Source: Rheinheimera oceanensis (GTDB taxonomy: Bacteria; Pseudomonadota; Gammaproteobacteria; Enterobacterales; Alteromonadaceae). From it: DNA of 64,000 nt. The notes under the pieces are model-generated. The model saw only the letters and a list, made by a program, of their open reading frames with translations. It ran no database searches and was not told the DNA's origin. The position numbers and the translations under genes are program-made. Positions 28,684 to 39,136 of this stretch are shown here, piece by piece. The stretch lies in assembly GCF_018831085.1 (NCBI RefSeq), contig NZ_JAGPNM010000002.1, positions 611,675-675,674 of the forward strand, in the 5' to 3' direction. Numbering within the stretch: the stretch's first letter is position 1; every line of letters begins with the position of its first letter.

Positions 28684-31539
28684 TTACAACGCGGCAATCT
28701 CGGCTTGTTGAGCTTGCAACTTAACCACGGCTTGCTCCAGTTCGGCTTGCTTGGCACGCTCTTTTTCCAGTACCGCCTCCGGTGCTTTGGCAACAAAACC
28801 TTCATTGCCAAGCTTGCCAGCCACACGGGCCAATTCTTGTTGGGTTTTCTCCAACTGCTTGGCAATGCGGCTTAGCTCAGCGTCTTTATCAATTAAACCG
28901 GCCATTGGAATAAGTAAATCCATGTTGCCGATTAACTGCGTGGCGCAGGTAGGTGCTGTTGCACCGGCTGCCAACACGGTGATGTGTTCCAGCTTGGCCA
29001 GATTCATTAAAAAGCTTTCGTTTTCGCTTAAGCGGCGCTGCTCTTCGCTGCTGAGGTTGCGCAGTAATATGCTAAGCGGCTTACCCGGCGCAATATTCAT
29101 CTCGCCGCGCACGTTACGAATGGCAGTGATCACCGCTTTTAACCATTCCAGATCATTAGTTGCCGTAGCATCCACCAGGCTGTCATCCACTTGCGGGTAG
29201 GCTTGCAGCATAATGCTGTCAGCGCTGATGTTCGCCAGTGGTTTTACCGATTGCCAGATGGTTTCAGTAATAAACGGCATTATCGGGTGCATTAAGCGCA
29301 GCAGGCTTTCCAGCACGGTAACCAGAGTATGCCGCGTTGCACGTTGTTGGGCATCGTTGCCTTTAAACAGCACCGGCTTGGTCAGCTCTAAATACCAGTC
29401 ACAGAACTGGTTCCAGGTAAATTCGTACAAGGCGGTGGCCGCTAAATCAAAGCGGTAGGTATCAAAGTACTGCCGCACTTGTTTAATCGTTTGCTGGTAC
29501 TGCGCCAGGATCCACTTATCGGCCAGCGATAACTGCATATCGCCGCCGTTAAAGCCGCAATCCTGGCCTTCGGTGTTCATCAGTACATAGCGGCTGGCAT
29601 TCCACAGTTTATTGCAGAAGTTACGGTAGCCCTCTAAGCGCTTCATATCCCAGTTAATATCCCGCCCGGTAGACGCCAGCGCGGCTAACGTAAAGCGCAG
29701 CGCGTCGGTACCGCTGGCGCTGATGCCGTCAGGGAATTGCTTGCGGGTACGCTCAGCAATTTTTTCAGCTTCTTTGGGCTGCATCATATTGCTGGTGCGT
29801 TTGGCCAGTAACTCGTCCAGCGTAATGCCGTCGATCATATCCAGCGGATCAATAACATTGCCCTTGGATTTTGACATCTTGTCGCCGTTTTCATCGCGGA
29901 TCAGCCCGGTAACATAGACGGTTTTAAACGGTACCTGCGGCTTGCCGTCTTTATCTTTAATAAAGTGCATCGTCATCATTATCATTCTGGCGACCCAGAA
30001 GAAAATAATGTCAAAGCCGGTTACCAGCACATTGGTAGGATGGAAAGTACGCAACGCCTCGGTATCGTCCGGCCAACCCAGGGTAGAGAAGGTCCACAGC
30101 GCTGAGCTAAACCAGGTATCCAGTACATCGTCATCCTGTTTCAGTACTATGCTGTCATCCAGTTGATGCTTAGCACGCACTTCAGCTTCATTGCGGCCAA
30201 CATAGACTTTACCGTCCTGATCGTACCAGGCCGGAATACGGTGGCCCCACCATAACTGGCGTGAGATACACCAATCCTGAATGTCGCGCATCCAGCTGTA
30301 GTACATGTTTTCGTACTGTTTGGGCACAAATTCAATCTGGCCGCTCTCTACCGCTTCGGTGGCGGTTTTCGCCAGTGGCGCAACCCGCACATACCACTGA
30401 TCGGTGAGCAGCGGTTCAATCACCACGCCGCTACGATCACCGTATGGCAGGGTGTTGTTGTGATCTTCGACCTTTTCCAGCAAGCCGACCGCATCAAAGG
30501 CGGCGACAATAGCTTTACGCGCGGCGTAGCGGTCCAGCCCCTGATACTCTGGCGGAATAACACCAACCAGCGCCGGGTTTAATTCACCATTGCTGTGGAA
30601 GCCCTCGCCTTCGCTGCGGATAGTGGCGTCCGGTGTCATCACGTTAATCATTGGCAGCTGGTGGCGCTTGCCTACTTCATAGTCGTTAAAATCATGGGCC
30701 GGGGTAATTTTGACGCAGCCGGTGCCTTTTTCCATATCGGCATGGTCATCGGCCACTACGGGAATACGGCGGTTTACCAGTGGCAACAGCACTTCTTTGC
30801 CAATCAGTGCTTTATAACGCTCATCTTCCGGGTTTACTGCAACACCGGTATCACCGAGCATGGTTTCCGGCCTGGTGGTGGCTACTACCAGATAATTTTT
30901 ACCATCGGCAGTAACGGCACCATCAGCCAACGGATAGCGCAGGTGCCACATCTGGCCTTTTTGTTCTTTGTTTTCTACTTCTAAATCAGAGATGGCGGTG
31001 TGCAGTTTCGGATCCCAGTTTACCAGGCGTTTGCCGCGGTAAATCAGCTCGTCCTCATACAAGCGCACGAATACTTCCTGCACCGCATTGGATAAGCCTG
31101 CATCCATGGTAAAGCGCTCACGCTGCCAGTCTACCGAGTTACCTAAACGGCGCATTTGCGAGGTAATAGTACCGCCCGATTCTTCTTTCCACTGCCAGAC
31201 TTTTTCAATAAAAGCATCGCGGCCCAGTTGGTGGCGGCCGGGTTGACCTTCTGCGGCCAGTTTACGCTCTACTACCATTTGGGTGGCAATACCGGCGTGG
31301 TCGGTACCTACCTGCCACAGCGTATTTTTACCCTGCATGCGCTGGTAACGGGTCAGGGCATCCATAATGGTTTGCTGAAAGGCATGGCCCATATGCAGGC
31401 TGCCGGTAACATTCGGCGGCGGGATCATAATGCAGTAGTTGCCGTTGCTGTCATCGCCGTGTGGCGCAAAGTAGCCTTTAGCCTGCCAGGCGTTATACAT
31501 CGCCTGCTCTATTTCACTGGGGTTAAACGTTTTTTCCAT
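28684..31539 (-). CDS. valS: Valyl-tRNA synthetase
   Basis: 951-residue class I aminoacyl-tRNA synthetase, full length for the family. The ATP-binding HIGH-type motif '[14 protein letters not shown]' lies near residues 38-51 and 'DKMSKSKGN' (KMSKS) near 555. The CP1 editing domain ('[15 protein letters not shown]') and the C-terminal valine-specific coiled-coil arm ('[20 protein letters not shown]') are both present. It charges tRNA-Val and hydrolyses Thr-tRNA-Val. It is the last gene of pepA-holC-valS, the usual gammaproteobacterial order, starting 14 bases after holC. Confidence 0.98.
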   Translation of the reverse strand: MEKTFNPSEIEQAMYNAWQAKGYFAPHGDDSNGNYCIMIPPPNVTGSLHMGHAFQQTIMDALTRYQRMQGKNTLWQVGTDHAGIATQMVVERKLAAEGQPGRHQLGRDAFIEKVWQWKEESGGTITSQMRRLGNSVDWQRERFTMDAGLSNAVQEVFVRLYEDELIYRGKRLVNWDPKLHTAISDLEVENKEQKGQMWHLRYPLADGAVTADGKNYLVVATTRPETMLGDTGVAVNPEDERYKALIGKEVLLPLVNRRIPVVADDHADMEKGTGCVKITPAHDFNDYEVGKRHQLPMINVMTPDATIRSEGEGFHSNGELNPALVGVIPPEYQGLDRYAARKAIVAAFDAVGLLEKVEDHNNTLPYGDRSGVVIEPLLTDQWYVRVAPLAKTATEAVESGQIEFVPKQYENMYYSWMRDIQDWCISRQLWWGHRIPAWYDQDGKVYVGRNEAEVRAKHQLDDSIVLKQDDDVLDTWFSSALWTFSTLGWPDDTEALRTFHPTNVLVTGFDIIFFWVARMIMMTMHFIKDKDGKPQVPFKTVYVTGLIRDENGDKMSKSKGNVIDPLDMIDGITLDELLAKRTSNMMQPKEAEKIAERTRKQFPDGISASGTDALRFTLAALASTGRDINWDMKRLEGYRNFCNKLWNASRYVLMNTEGQDCGFNGGDMQLSLADKWILAQYQQTIKQVRQYFDTYRFDLAATALYEFTWNQFCDWYLELTKPVLFKGNDAQQRATRHTLVTVLESLLRLMHPIMPFITETIWQSVKPLANISADSIMLQAYPQVDDSLVDATATNDLEWLKAVITAIRNVRGEMNIAPGKPLSILLRNLSSEEQRRLSENESFLMNLAKLEHITVLAAGATAPTCATQLIGNMDLLIPMAGLIDKDAELSRIAKQLEKTQQELARVAGKLGNEGFVAKAPEAVLEKERAKQAELEQAVVKLQAQQAEIAAL

Positions 31540-31553
31540 GATAGTACCTGTGC

Positions 31554-32012
31554 TCAGTTGGCGTTAACGGTTTGCGGGTTAACGCCCAACTGACGATATT
31601 GCTTAAAACGCTCCCGCGCCTGAGCTTTTAGTTGCTCGGCGGCGGGAACAAATTCGATGATTTGGCTAAAGCGGTTGGCAAAAGCCGGAATTTCAGTGGC
31701 TAAATTAATCAGCACCTGGCGGTTTTGCCGTGGCGCCTGCCAGCTTATTTCTACCGGCGCACCGTATTTCGGGCCTTCACCGCTCAGGTTATGTGGCACA
31801 AAGCGCTGCGCATCAAACTGCCACAGCAGTTCGTCAAATGCTTCGGCCTGTTGCTGGTCGGCAGTATAAACGAAAACCCGTTGTTTGGCGCGGTACAAGT
31901 CGGCACACAGCCGGCAAGCTAAAGTAAAATGAGCTGGCGTGCTGCTCAGCTCATTTTGTATTGCTTGATCTTCTGCCGGCGTGTCGCTTAGCAGATAAAA
32001 GCTAACTTGCAT
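31554..32012 (-). CDS. holC: DNA polymerase III chi subunit
   Basis: 152-residue chi subunit. It opens '[16 protein letters not shown]', then '[20 protein letters not shown]' and '[18 protein letters not shown]', all family-typical. Chi, with psi, connects the clamp loader to single-stranded DNA-binding protein. The gene overlaps pepA's stop by one base (TAATG) and is followed by valS, the standard operon. Confidence 0.95.
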   Translation of the reverse strand: MQVSFYLLSDTPAEDQAIQNELSSTPAHFTLACRLCADLYRAKQRVFVYTADQQQAEAFDELLWQFDAQRFVPHNLSGEGPKYGAPVEISWQAPRQNRQVLINLATEIPAFANRFSQIIEFVPAAEQLKAQARERFKQYRQLGVNPQTVNAN

Positions 32013-33520
32013 TAATGATCCTGTTGCTGACCAACCCGGTTAATTAAAAACTGAGTTAGCAAAGGCACTGGCCGGCCGGTGCTGCCTTTATCTTTGCCAC
32101 CACTGCGCCAGGCGGTACCGGCAATATCCAGGTGTGCCCAGTTATATTTGCGGGTAAAGCGCGATAAAAAGCAGGCTGCAGTAATAGTACCGGCGGCGCG
32201 GCCACCTAAATTACTAAAATCAGCAAAGGGGCTTTCCAGCTGATCCTGATAGTCATCCCACAATGGCAGGCGCCAGGCGCGATCGCCACTTTGCTCTGAC
32301 GCATTTAAAATTTCATGTGCCAGCGGGTTATGGTTACTCAGTAAGCCGGTTGCATGCTTACCCAGGGCAATAACGCAGGCACCGGTTAAGGTGGCTACAT
32401 CTATTACCAGTTCCGGGTCAAAACGCTCAACATAGGTTAATGCATCGCACAGCACCAGGCGGCCTTCAGCGTCGGTATTTAATACTTCTACTGTCTGGCC
32501 CGACATAGTGGTTAAAATATCACCCGGCCGGTAAGCGTTAGCGTCTGGCATGTTTTCAGCGCCAGCCAGTACCGCAACAATATTAATTGGCAGGTTTAAA
32601 TTGACTACCGCATGCATAGTACCCAGCACAGAGGCGGCACCACACATGTCGTATTTCATTTCGTCCATGCCATCGCCCGGTTTTAAGCTGATACCACCAG
32701 AGTCGAAGGTTAAGCCTTTACCTACCAGCACGACCGGCGCGCTGTCGTTACCGGCGCCGTTGTATTTAATTACTGCCATACGCGGGCCGTTAACCGAACC
32801 CCGGCCTACTGCCAGATAAGAATTCATACCATGTGCGGCCAGCTCTTCCGGGCCTAATACGTCAACGCTGATTTTGGCTGAGCTTTCGGCCAGCAGCAGT
32901 GCCTGGTCGGCCAGATACTGCGGCGTACAGATATTCGGCGGCATATTGCCAACATCTTTACACTGTTTAATACCGGCTGCGATGGCTAAACCATGCTCTA
33001 CGGCTTTTTCACCAATGGTCAGGTCGCGTCTGGTTGGCACATTAAACACAATTTTACGCAGCGGGCGGCGGGTTTCATCTTTTTTGCTTTTTAAACGGTC
33101 AAATACGTACAGGCAGTCTTGCGTGGTTTCTACCGCATGGCGCACTTTCCAGTAGGTATCGCGGCCTTTTACGTGCAATTCAGATAAAAAGCACACCGCT
33201 TCCATTGAACCGGTTTCGTTTAACGTGCTGATCGTTTTGGCAATAATCTGCCGGTACTGGCGTTCGTCCAGTTCACGTTCTTTGCCGCAGCCTACTAATA
33301 ATACGCGTTCACTCAGTACGTTAGGCACATGGTGCAGTAACAGCATCTGGCCTGGTTTGCCTTCCAAATCACCACGGCGCAGTAAGTTGCTGATATATCC
33401 TTCACTGATTTTATCCAGTTGTTCTGCTACGGCGGAAAGACGGCGTGGTTCATACACGCCAACCACAATGCATGCACTGCGTTGTTTTTCCGGACTTCCG
33501 CTTTTTACGCTGAACTCCAT
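32012..33520 (-). CDS. pepA: Leucyl aminopeptidase PepA
   Basis: 502-residue M17 aminopeptidase. The two-metal active site is intact: '[17 protein letters not shown]' (metal ligand and catalytic Lys) and '[14 protein letters not shown]' (signature) in the C-terminal half. PepA releases N-terminal amino acids, and in E. coli also binds DNA, assisting Xer recombination and carAB control. First gene of pepA-holC-valS, divergent from lptF across 183 bases. Confidence 0.97.
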   Translation of the reverse strand: MEFSVKSGSPEKQRSACIVVGVYEPRRLSAVAEQLDKISEGYISNLLRRGDLEGKPGQMLLLHHVPNVLSERVLLVGCGKERELDERQYRQIIAKTISTLNETGSMEAVCFLSELHVKGRDTYWKVRHAVETTQDCLYVFDRLKSKKDETRRPLRKIVFNVPTRRDLTIGEKAVEHGLAIAAGIKQCKDVGNMPPNICTPQYLADQALLLAESSAKISVDVLGPEELAAHGMNSYLAVGRGSVNGPRMAVIKYNGAGNDSAPVVLVGKGLTFDSGGISLKPGDGMDEMKYDMCGAASVLGTMHAVVNLNLPINIVAVLAGAENMPDANAYRPGDILTTMSGQTVEVLNTDAEGRLVLCDALTYVERFDPELVIDVATLTGACVIALGKHATGLLSNHNPLAHEILNASEQSGDRAWRLPLWDDYQDQLESPFADFSNLGGRAAGTITAACFLSRFTRKYNWAHLDIAGTAWRSGGKDKGSTGRPVPLLTQFLINRVGQQQDH

Positions 33521-33703
33521 ACTAACTCCTGATTCTAATAGACTGTGCTAACATAACCGGCACATACATGGCCAAATTCTACCGTGAATTTATAAAAAAG
33601 CTCGGTTTTCTGCGCCGTTTGGTCGATAATAATTGCTATAAATATCAAGTTTACTGAAAAATCGCCAGGGTTCCAGCAAAAAGGCAGGTTTTTAGGAGGC
33701 GTT

Positions 33704-34807
33704 TTGATTATTTTTCGTTACCTGTTAGCTGAGGTATTTAAGTCACAGCTGGCGGTATTTGTCATTCTGATGGCTATTATCATCAGCCAGCGCTTTGTCA
33801 AAATTCTGGCCGATGCATCTGAAGGTGAACTTCCCGGGCAACTGGTTATGAGCATAGTTGCGCTGAAATTGCCGCAACTGGCCGTTATCATTCTGCCGCT
33901 CAGTGCCTTTGTTGGCATCTTGGTGGCGTATGGCCGCGTATATGCCGACAGTGAAATGACCGTGCTGCACGCCACCGGCGTAAGCGAATGGTATGTTACC
34001 CGCCTTACGTTATTATTGTCGCTACTGCTGGCCATAGTGGCAGGCTCAGTTACCTTATATCTAAGCCCCTGGGCTACCGAACAGGAATACCGCTTGTTAG
34101 AAAAAGCCGATGCCAATGCCGGGCTTATCTCTTTGGTACCGGGACGGTTTCAACATACCTCAAACGAAAATGCGGTGATCTTTGTCCAAAGCATTAGCCG
34201 TGACAATGGCGAATTGCAAAAAGTATTTGTGGCACAGAATAATGCCCGGGACACTCAGGGTGGCCATTCTATCGTGTATGCCATGTCAGGTAATGTTAAG
34301 GAAGATATCAGTGGCGCCCAGACAATGCAGCTTGAACAAGGCCGCCGTTATGCCGGTGACGTGAAATCATCGGCCTTTGAAATTACTGAATTTGCCCGTT
34401 ACCAGATACAGATCCGCGAGCAGGAAGTAGAACAACGCAGACGCAAACTTGGCAGCCTGCCAACAGCCGAGCTATATGGCATGGACAGCAACGAAGCTCT
34501 CGCCGAGTGGCACTGGCGTATTGCCATTCCGTTATCTATTCCGCTGCTGGCGTTAATCGCAGTACCGTTAAGCCGGGTTAATCCACGCCAGGGTAAGTTT
34601 GGCCGCTTATTACCGGCCTTGCTGCTGTATTTGGGGTATTACTCTTTACTGATTATCGCCCGCTCTGCACTGGAAGACGGCAAGATCCCGCCAGCCCTGG
34701 GTATGTGGTGGCTGCATCTGAGTGCCCTGCTAGTTGGGGTAGTGTTAATTATGCGCCACCGTTCCAGCGCACAACGTTTTCAAGCCTGGTTAGCGGGTAG
34801 AACTTAA
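33704..34807 (+). CDS. lptF: LPS export ABC transporter permease LptF
   Basis: 367-residue permease of the LptB2FG lipopolysaccharide extractor. Six helices (three at each end) flank a periplasmic beta-jellyroll domain. It opens 'IFRYLLAEVFKSQLAVFVIL', typical of LptF. The start is a TTG, chosen because a strong AGGAGG (33694-33699) lies five bases upstream and the next in-frame start would cut into helix 1. The divergent neighbour is pepA; lptG follows after one base. Confidence 0.96.
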   Translation: MIIFRYLLAEVFKSQLAVFVILMAIIISQRFVKILADASEGELPGQLVMSIVALKLPQLAVIILPLSAFVGILVAYGRVYADSEMTVLHATGVSEWYVTRLTLLLSLLLAIVAGSVTLYLSPWATEQEYRLLEKADANAGLISLVPGRFQHTSNENAVIFVQSISRDNGELQKVFVAQNNARDTQGGHSIVYAMSGNVKEDISGAQTMQLEQGRRYAGDVKSSAFEITEFARYQIQIREQEVEQRRRKLGSLPTAELYGMDSNEALAEWHWRIAIPLSIPLLALIAVPLSRVNPRQGKFGRLLPALLLYLGYYSLLIIARSALEDGKIPPALGMWWLHLSALLVGVVLIMRHRSSAQRFQAWLAGRT

Positions 34808-34808
34808 C

Positions 34809-35876
34809 ATGCTGAAAATTATTGATATCTATATCGGCCGCACTATTTTAACCACCACAATGCTGGCATTAAGTGTGTTGCTGGTTATTTCGGCCATGTT
34901 TAAGTTTATTGATCAGATGCGCTCTGTGGGCCGCGGTTACTACGACATGGTACACGCCGCGCTGTATACACTTTACAGCGTGCCCGGCGATTTAGTCACT
35001 TTTTTTCCGATGGCAGCATTAATAGGCGGTTTAATTGGCCTTGGCATGCTGGCCAGCAACAGCGAGCTGGTGGTTATGCAGGCCGCCGGTTTATCGCGTT
35101 TTAATATTATCAGTTCGGTAATGAAAACCGCTGTTATCATGATGCTTATTATAATGGCAGTAGCCGAATGGGGTGCACCAGTAAGCGATCGTGCCGCCCG
35201 TGAACTGCGCACCAAAGCTATTTCAGACGGTAATCTGTTTGCAGCGCAACAAGGCATCTGGGCCAAAGACGGTGATCAGTTTGTCAATATCGGCAAGGTA
35301 GATGATCTTGGCAACCTGACCGATGTAATAATTTATCAGTTTGATACCGATCTTAAGCTGGTGTCTATCGTCAGCGCAGATAGTGCAGTATATCGCAGCG
35401 ATGCCTGGCAGTTACAACAAGTGGTACGGCAGGACTTTACTGCCGACAGAATATTAAAACAGTTAACAGCACAGCAAAGCTGGCGCTCTTCATTAACCCC
35501 CGACAAACTAAGCGTAGTTACCATAAAACCGGAAATGCTTTCGCTAACCGGTTTGAATGATTATGTAGACTATCTGCAACAAAACGCTCAGGAATCCAGC
35601 CGCTATGAACTGGCATTCTGGCGTAAAGCCCTGCAGCCCCTGACAATAGCCGCAATGTTGCTAATGGCATTGTCGTTTATTTTCGGCCCGCTAAGAAGCG
35701 TAACGATGGCGGCAAGAGTGTTGATGGGTATTCTTACCGGCTTTGCCTTTTATATGAGCAACGAAGTATTCGGCCCGGTAGCGCTGGTGTATCAGCTGCC
35801 ACCGCTGGCTGGTGCCATGGTACCCAGCCTGCTGTTTATCGGCCTGTCGGTGTATTTTATGCGGAAGAAAGTCTAA
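34809..35876 (+). CDS. lptG: LPS export ABC transporter permease LptG
   Basis: 355-residue partner of LptF with the same helix-jellyroll-helix architecture. It opens 'IIDIYIGRTILTTTMLALSV', and the helix around residue 65 has 'FFPMAALIGGLIGLGMLASNSE' (LptG signature). With LptB ATPase it extracts LPS from the inner membrane and pushes it to LptC-A-D. It starts one base after lptF ends, so the two are one operon. Confidence 0.96.
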   Translation: MLKIIDIYIGRTILTTTMLALSVLLVISAMFKFIDQMRSVGRGYYDMVHAALYTLYSVPGDLVTFFPMAALIGGLIGLGMLASNSELVVMQAAGLSRFNIISSVMKTAVIMMLIIMAVAEWGAPVSDRAARELRTKAISDGNLFAAQQGIWAKDGDQFVNIGKVDDLGNLTDVIIYQFDTDLKLVSIVSADSAVYRSDAWQLQQVVRQDFTADRILKQLTAQQSWRSSLTPDKLSVVTIKPEMLSLTGLNDYVDYLQQNAQESSRYELAFWRKALQPLTIAAMLLMALSFIFGPLRSVTMAARVLMGILTGFAFYMSNEVFGPVALVYQLPPLAGAMVPSLLFIGLSVYFMRKKV

Positions 35877-35924
35877 CGCGCAGAAATAAACCAGATTGTG
35901 CTAAGCCAACCGTTGAAGGCATAG

Positions 35925-36050
35925 ATGCCTGACAAATTCGCAGGGAGCGAATTTGAACAGCGCCGCTGGTTCGCAGGATGAACGCCAGGGAGGAGGTTCA
36001 TAATCGAGCCTGTAGGGACATATTTACGGCGTGTTGGCGTGTACAATCTG
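35925..36050. repeat. Possible dispersed intergenic repeat
   Basis: The gap after lptG has features I associate with repeated intergenic elements of Alteromonadales: 'gaattcgc'-like arms around 35936-35952, then a 'cgagcctgtagggacatatt' run and 'tacggcgtgttggcgtgtac' up to 36050. Only one copy occurs in this window, so repeat status cannot be shown here. Confidence 0.35.
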
Positions 36051-36061
36051 GTTGTTATGTT

Positions 36062-36559
36062 TTACCTCGCTGCCTTATGCAGGTTTAGCAGTTTACTTTG
36101 CTCTTTTGTCAGCACCACTACCTGGGTATTACTGAGCTGATCCTGCAACGCCAGGCCTTTACCCCAGCGCAGCCAAAGCCATAAATTACCGAGGCCAAAG
36201 AGCGCAGTAACTGAACGCACCACTGCCTGTTTAAAGCTAATGGCCGTACCATCCTGTTGCACCAGAAACAAGCGCCAGGCCCGCATGCCCAAAGTTTGGC
36301 CGCCTTTATACCAGAAATACAGGTAAAACCAGAAAAACCATAATACCGAGTACAACTGAAACCAGATTTTATGCCGGGTAATAAAATCGGCATGATCGGT
36401 ATAGTTAGCCAGCGAAATTACACCAACGCTGTTTAACAGTGCCACCAGCAACAAAGCCAACGCCATGGCCGCCATCCACAGTGCAGCCAGAATTAACCAG
36501 TCATACATAATAGCCGCCAGACGGCGAATTAAACCCGCGCGGGGTGCATTAGCAAACAT
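36062..36559 (-). CDS. RDD family membrane protein
   Basis: 165-residue inner-membrane protein with three or four hydrophobic segments. It matches RDD-domain proteins ('AGLIRRLAAIMYDWLILAAL' carries the R and D of the name; 'KGGQTLGMRAWRLFLVQQDG' is also typical). Function is not settled for most; some members are Na+/H+ antiporters. It is the last chromosomal gene before the tRNA-Leu boundary. Confidence 0.9.
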   Translation of the reverse strand: MFANAPRAGLIRRLAAIMYDWLILAALWMAAMALALLLVALLNSVGVISLANYTDHADFITRHKIWFQLYSVLWFFWFYLYFWYKGGQTLGMRAWRLFLVQQDGTAISFKQAVVRSVTALFGLGNLWLWLRWGKGLALQDQLSNTQVVVLTKEQSKLLNLHKAAR

Positions 36560-36719
36560 AAGGTTGTCCGATAATCAAAACCGCGCAAGTGTAGCATGCA
36601 GCAATGCTTTTTCGAAGCTGCTGCAATTTTGTCCAACTAAAAGCCAGACGGATAAATTCGCTTGCGCTGCCAGAAACGCATCGTATAATGCAGGCGTTTA
36701 CCTCCAAATATCCCTCAGT

Positions 36720-36759
36720 GCCTGGGTGGCGAAATCGGTAGACGCAGCGGATTCAAAAT
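36720..36759 (+). pseudogene. Partial tRNA-Leu, 5' half only
   Basis: Forty bases identical to the 5' half of the intact tRNA-Leu at 36875 except for two changes. The match ends just 3' of the anticodon loop, where the sequence becomes unrelated. The anticodon stem therefore cannot close, and no T-arm follows. It looks like a scar of site-specific integration at tRNA-Leu. Confidence 0.85.
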
Positions 36760-36874
36760 GCAATGCGTCTTTGATAGTGGTAGACATAACACGTTGAATA
36801 GTCTACGATTCAACTGTTATTAAAAGTGCAAAAAGCTTGCAAAGATTTGCAAAGTTTTCAAAAGACCTCTCAAT

Positions 36875-36961
36875 GCCTGGGTGGCGAAATTGGTAGACGC
36901 AGTGGATTCAAAATCCACCGTTAGAAATAACGTGCCGGTTCGAGTCCGGCCCTAGGCACCA
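36875..36961 (+). tRNA. tRNA-Leu (CAA)
   Basis: 87-base tRNA with class II long variable arm and encoded CCA. Acceptor GCCTGGG pairs with CCTAGGC (one G-U). The anticodon stem GTGGA/TCCAC encloses loop TTCAAAA, giving anticodon CAA for Leu (UUG codon). T-arm GCCGG/CCGGC with TTCGAGT is intact. It is the left boundary of the accessory region. Confidence 0.97.
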
Positions 36962-37024
36962 TTATTATCAATAGGTTATACACGATACTATTGGTATTAT
37001 ATAACAACCCCTTGAAGCGTTAAT

Positions 37025-37807
37025 CTAGTTTGCAAATGAAATTCTCTTTAGATTTAGACGAGATTCCATCAGTTGAATATATTTTTCATCCTGATCACAA
37101 AGAATAGATTTAAACCCCTGTTCCTTAGCTACTGCTCCAGTTGTTCCAGAGCCGGCCATTGGATCAAAAACTAAATCACCAGTCTGCATGGTGATTTTGA
37201 ATAGTGGTTCATATACCTTGATTGGCTTCTGTGAAGGATGCCCGGTCTGCTCTTTTTTGCCAATAAATCCGATATTAAGAGGAACCTCTAATACGCTGGT
37301 AGGCCCCGGAATATAGCGTAACTTTCCCTCACTTTTCTTTTGTAATTGTTTTTCGTTTAAAAATGGCTCAAGGTACATTTTGCTGTTTGGTTTAGACAAA
37401 TGCAGACATGTTTGTTGGGCGGATCGCCAACCTCTAATAACAGATGGGTTGTTTTTATAGAACCAAGTCAGCCAACAGTTGTACTGGAGTGGTTGAGGGA
37501 TTTTACTTATAAACAGTGCGACAATTTCCGGAAAACCCCAAAGATAAACATGTTCAGATGTATCTGCAGCTTCTTGTAAAACTTGGCAAATAAAGTCTTC
37601 ATAATCATCTCTGACTCCACCAATGCCTTTGTTGTACCAAGGATCTAACATGCTTACTTTAAAGCTAAACCCTAGAGTTTTCATAAGGCGGTACGATTCT
37701 AAAACATCCATTGGTGGCAGTATTGCAGTGCCTTCAGCTTCTAGGGATGCAGAAATGGCTTTTTTTAAGTCTTGAATATTAATGTCAGAGAATTTGTTCA
37801 CATTCAT
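37025..37807 (-). CDS. DNA methyltransferase (amino-methyltransferase, beta-type order)
   Basis: 260-residue methyltransferase. Catalytic motif IV reads DPWYN (residues 55-59), an N4/N6 amino-methyltransferase variant of DPPY. The AdoMet-binding motif I lies at the C-terminal end ('FDPMAGSGTTG', about residues 215-225), giving the beta-class order IV then I. It lies 21 bases after a second methyltransferase and near an HNH nuclease. Two modification enzymes suggest an asymmetric recognition sequence, each methylating one strand. AT-rich composition contrasts with the adjacent chromosome. Confidence 0.88.
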   Translation of the reverse strand: MNVNKFSDINIQDLKKAISASLEAEGTAILPPMDVLESYRLMKTLGFSFKVSMLDPWYNKGIGGVRDDYEDFICQVLQEAADTSEHVYLWGFPEIVALFISKIPQPLQYNCWLTWFYKNNPSVIRGWRSAQQTCLHLSKPNSKMYLEPFLNEKQLQKKSEGKLRYIPGPTSVLEVPLNIGFIGKKEQTGHPSQKPIKVYEPLFKITMQTGDLVFDPMAGSGTTGAVAKEQGFKSILCDQDEKYIQLMESRLNLKRISFAN

Positions 37808-37828
37808 ATTTTTAATTAAGCTTATATT

Positions 37829-39100
37829 TTACTGAATATTTTTTACTTGAAAGGTGAATCCGCTTTCACGATTAGCTATCCATTCAAGTCTGGCTTTGGT
37901 GATATCACTGATTTTTCTAAATCCGTGTTTGAAAGCTAAATGGTCAGTTTTGATGGTTTGATCTTGCTCCATCAATATAACTTTTCTTTTTCCTTTGTCT
38001 CTTTTATTCAAATTGTGAGCAGCGTGAGCAGTCGTACCTGTCCCTGCAAAGAAATCTAGAATTAGGGCCTGCTCATGGGTGTGGCTTTCGATTAAGTCTT
38101 CAATTAATGATATTGGCTTAGGGGTTTCGAAAATTTTGTCTCCATAAATTTCTTTAATTTCGTTTGTCGCTCGCTCAGTCAAGTATCTATTATCTATCCA
38201 TAAGCTTTTAGGCTTGACTCGCTTTGACATATCGAAATAGTTCTTAACGTAAACCACTCCTTTTGCGCTTGCATAAAGTTTCCATGACTCTTCCCGTGCT
38301 TTATCTTTGCCCCAGAGCCATCTCCTTTCTACACCTTTACTATCTACAGGAAAAACCTCTTTTAGATCGTCACTTAATCTTTCAGTAAAAACATTACCGT
38401 TTCTATCGAAATAAAGTGGGAAGTACATATTAGGTCGATCTGTTCTTAAGCTGGCATCACCTTTTTTTCTGAACAAACCATCAATTCTGTATTTTCCATG
38501 GGTATCAGTTTTGTCGTAGGATGCATCGTCATTCTCTAGGAACCCTCGAATTTTTGATTTCTTCGACTTGCCATAAACCACTATATACTCGTGATTTGTA
38601 GCAACATTCCCTCTCGCACTTTTTCCATTGTTACTTCTACATGTTGCTATGCAACTAATAAAATTCTCTTGCCCAAAAATTTGATCCATTAGAACTCGTA
38701 AATACGGCTGCTCATAGTCATCTATGCTGATAGCTATTATTCCTGTTTCAGCAAGCAGTGAATTAACTGTCTCCAGCCTAGGACGCATAAACTCCATCCA
38801 ACCCAAGTGAGTTCCCCAAATGTTATCTTTTTGGGATACCCGCTGATCTTCATAGATGAATTTACTGCCAGTGTTGTATGGCGGATCGATGTAACAAAGG
38901 TCTACTTTACCTACGAATTCGTCTGCAATTTTTTTCATTAAATGTAGGTTATCTCCAACGTAAAGAACGCACGTGTCCCCTGAAGGTAAGTGAGCTAGAG
39001 GCACTTCCAAAGCATTTATTTCGCAGTGAATATCCGTTTCTTCTATCTGATTGATCTGGTTAAGCATATTGCATTTACTCGATTTATTTGGTGTTATCAT
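37829..39100 (-). CDS. Site-specific DNA methyltransferase (adenine type)
   Basis: 423-residue methyltransferase with motif IV DPPYN (residues 72-76) and C-terminal motif I 'LDFFAGTGTTAHAA' (about 345-360), the beta-class arrangement seen in Mod-type N6-adenine enzymes. The target-recognition region lies between them. It is divergent from the HNH endonuclease gene with only 36 bases between, so the shared promoter region must be very short. The chosen start has no clear ribosome-binding site; the Met a few codons in (MLNQ...) is an alternative. Confidence 0.9.
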   Translation of the reverse strand: MITPNKSSKCNMLNQINQIEETDIHCEINALEVPLAHLPSGDTCVLYVGDNLHLMKKIADEFVGKVDLCYIDPPYNTGSKFIYEDQRVSQKDNIWGTHLGWMEFMRPRLETVNSLLAETGIIAISIDDYEQPYLRVLMDQIFGQENFISCIATCRSNNGKSARGNVATNHEYIVVYGKSKKSKIRGFLENDDASYDKTDTHGKYRIDGLFRKKGDASLRTDRPNMYFPLYFDRNGNVFTERLSDDLKEVFPVDSKGVERRWLWGKDKAREESWKLYASAKGVVYVKNYFDMSKRVKPKSLWIDNRYLTERATNEIKEIYGDKIFETPKPISLIEDLIESHTHEQALILDFFAGTGTTAHAAHNLNKRDKGKRKVILMEQDQTIKTDHLAFKHGFRKISDITKARLEWIANRESGFTFQVKNIQ

Positions 39101-39136
39101 AACAAAGAGCCAAGTGAATAATAAGGAAATCCGGAA

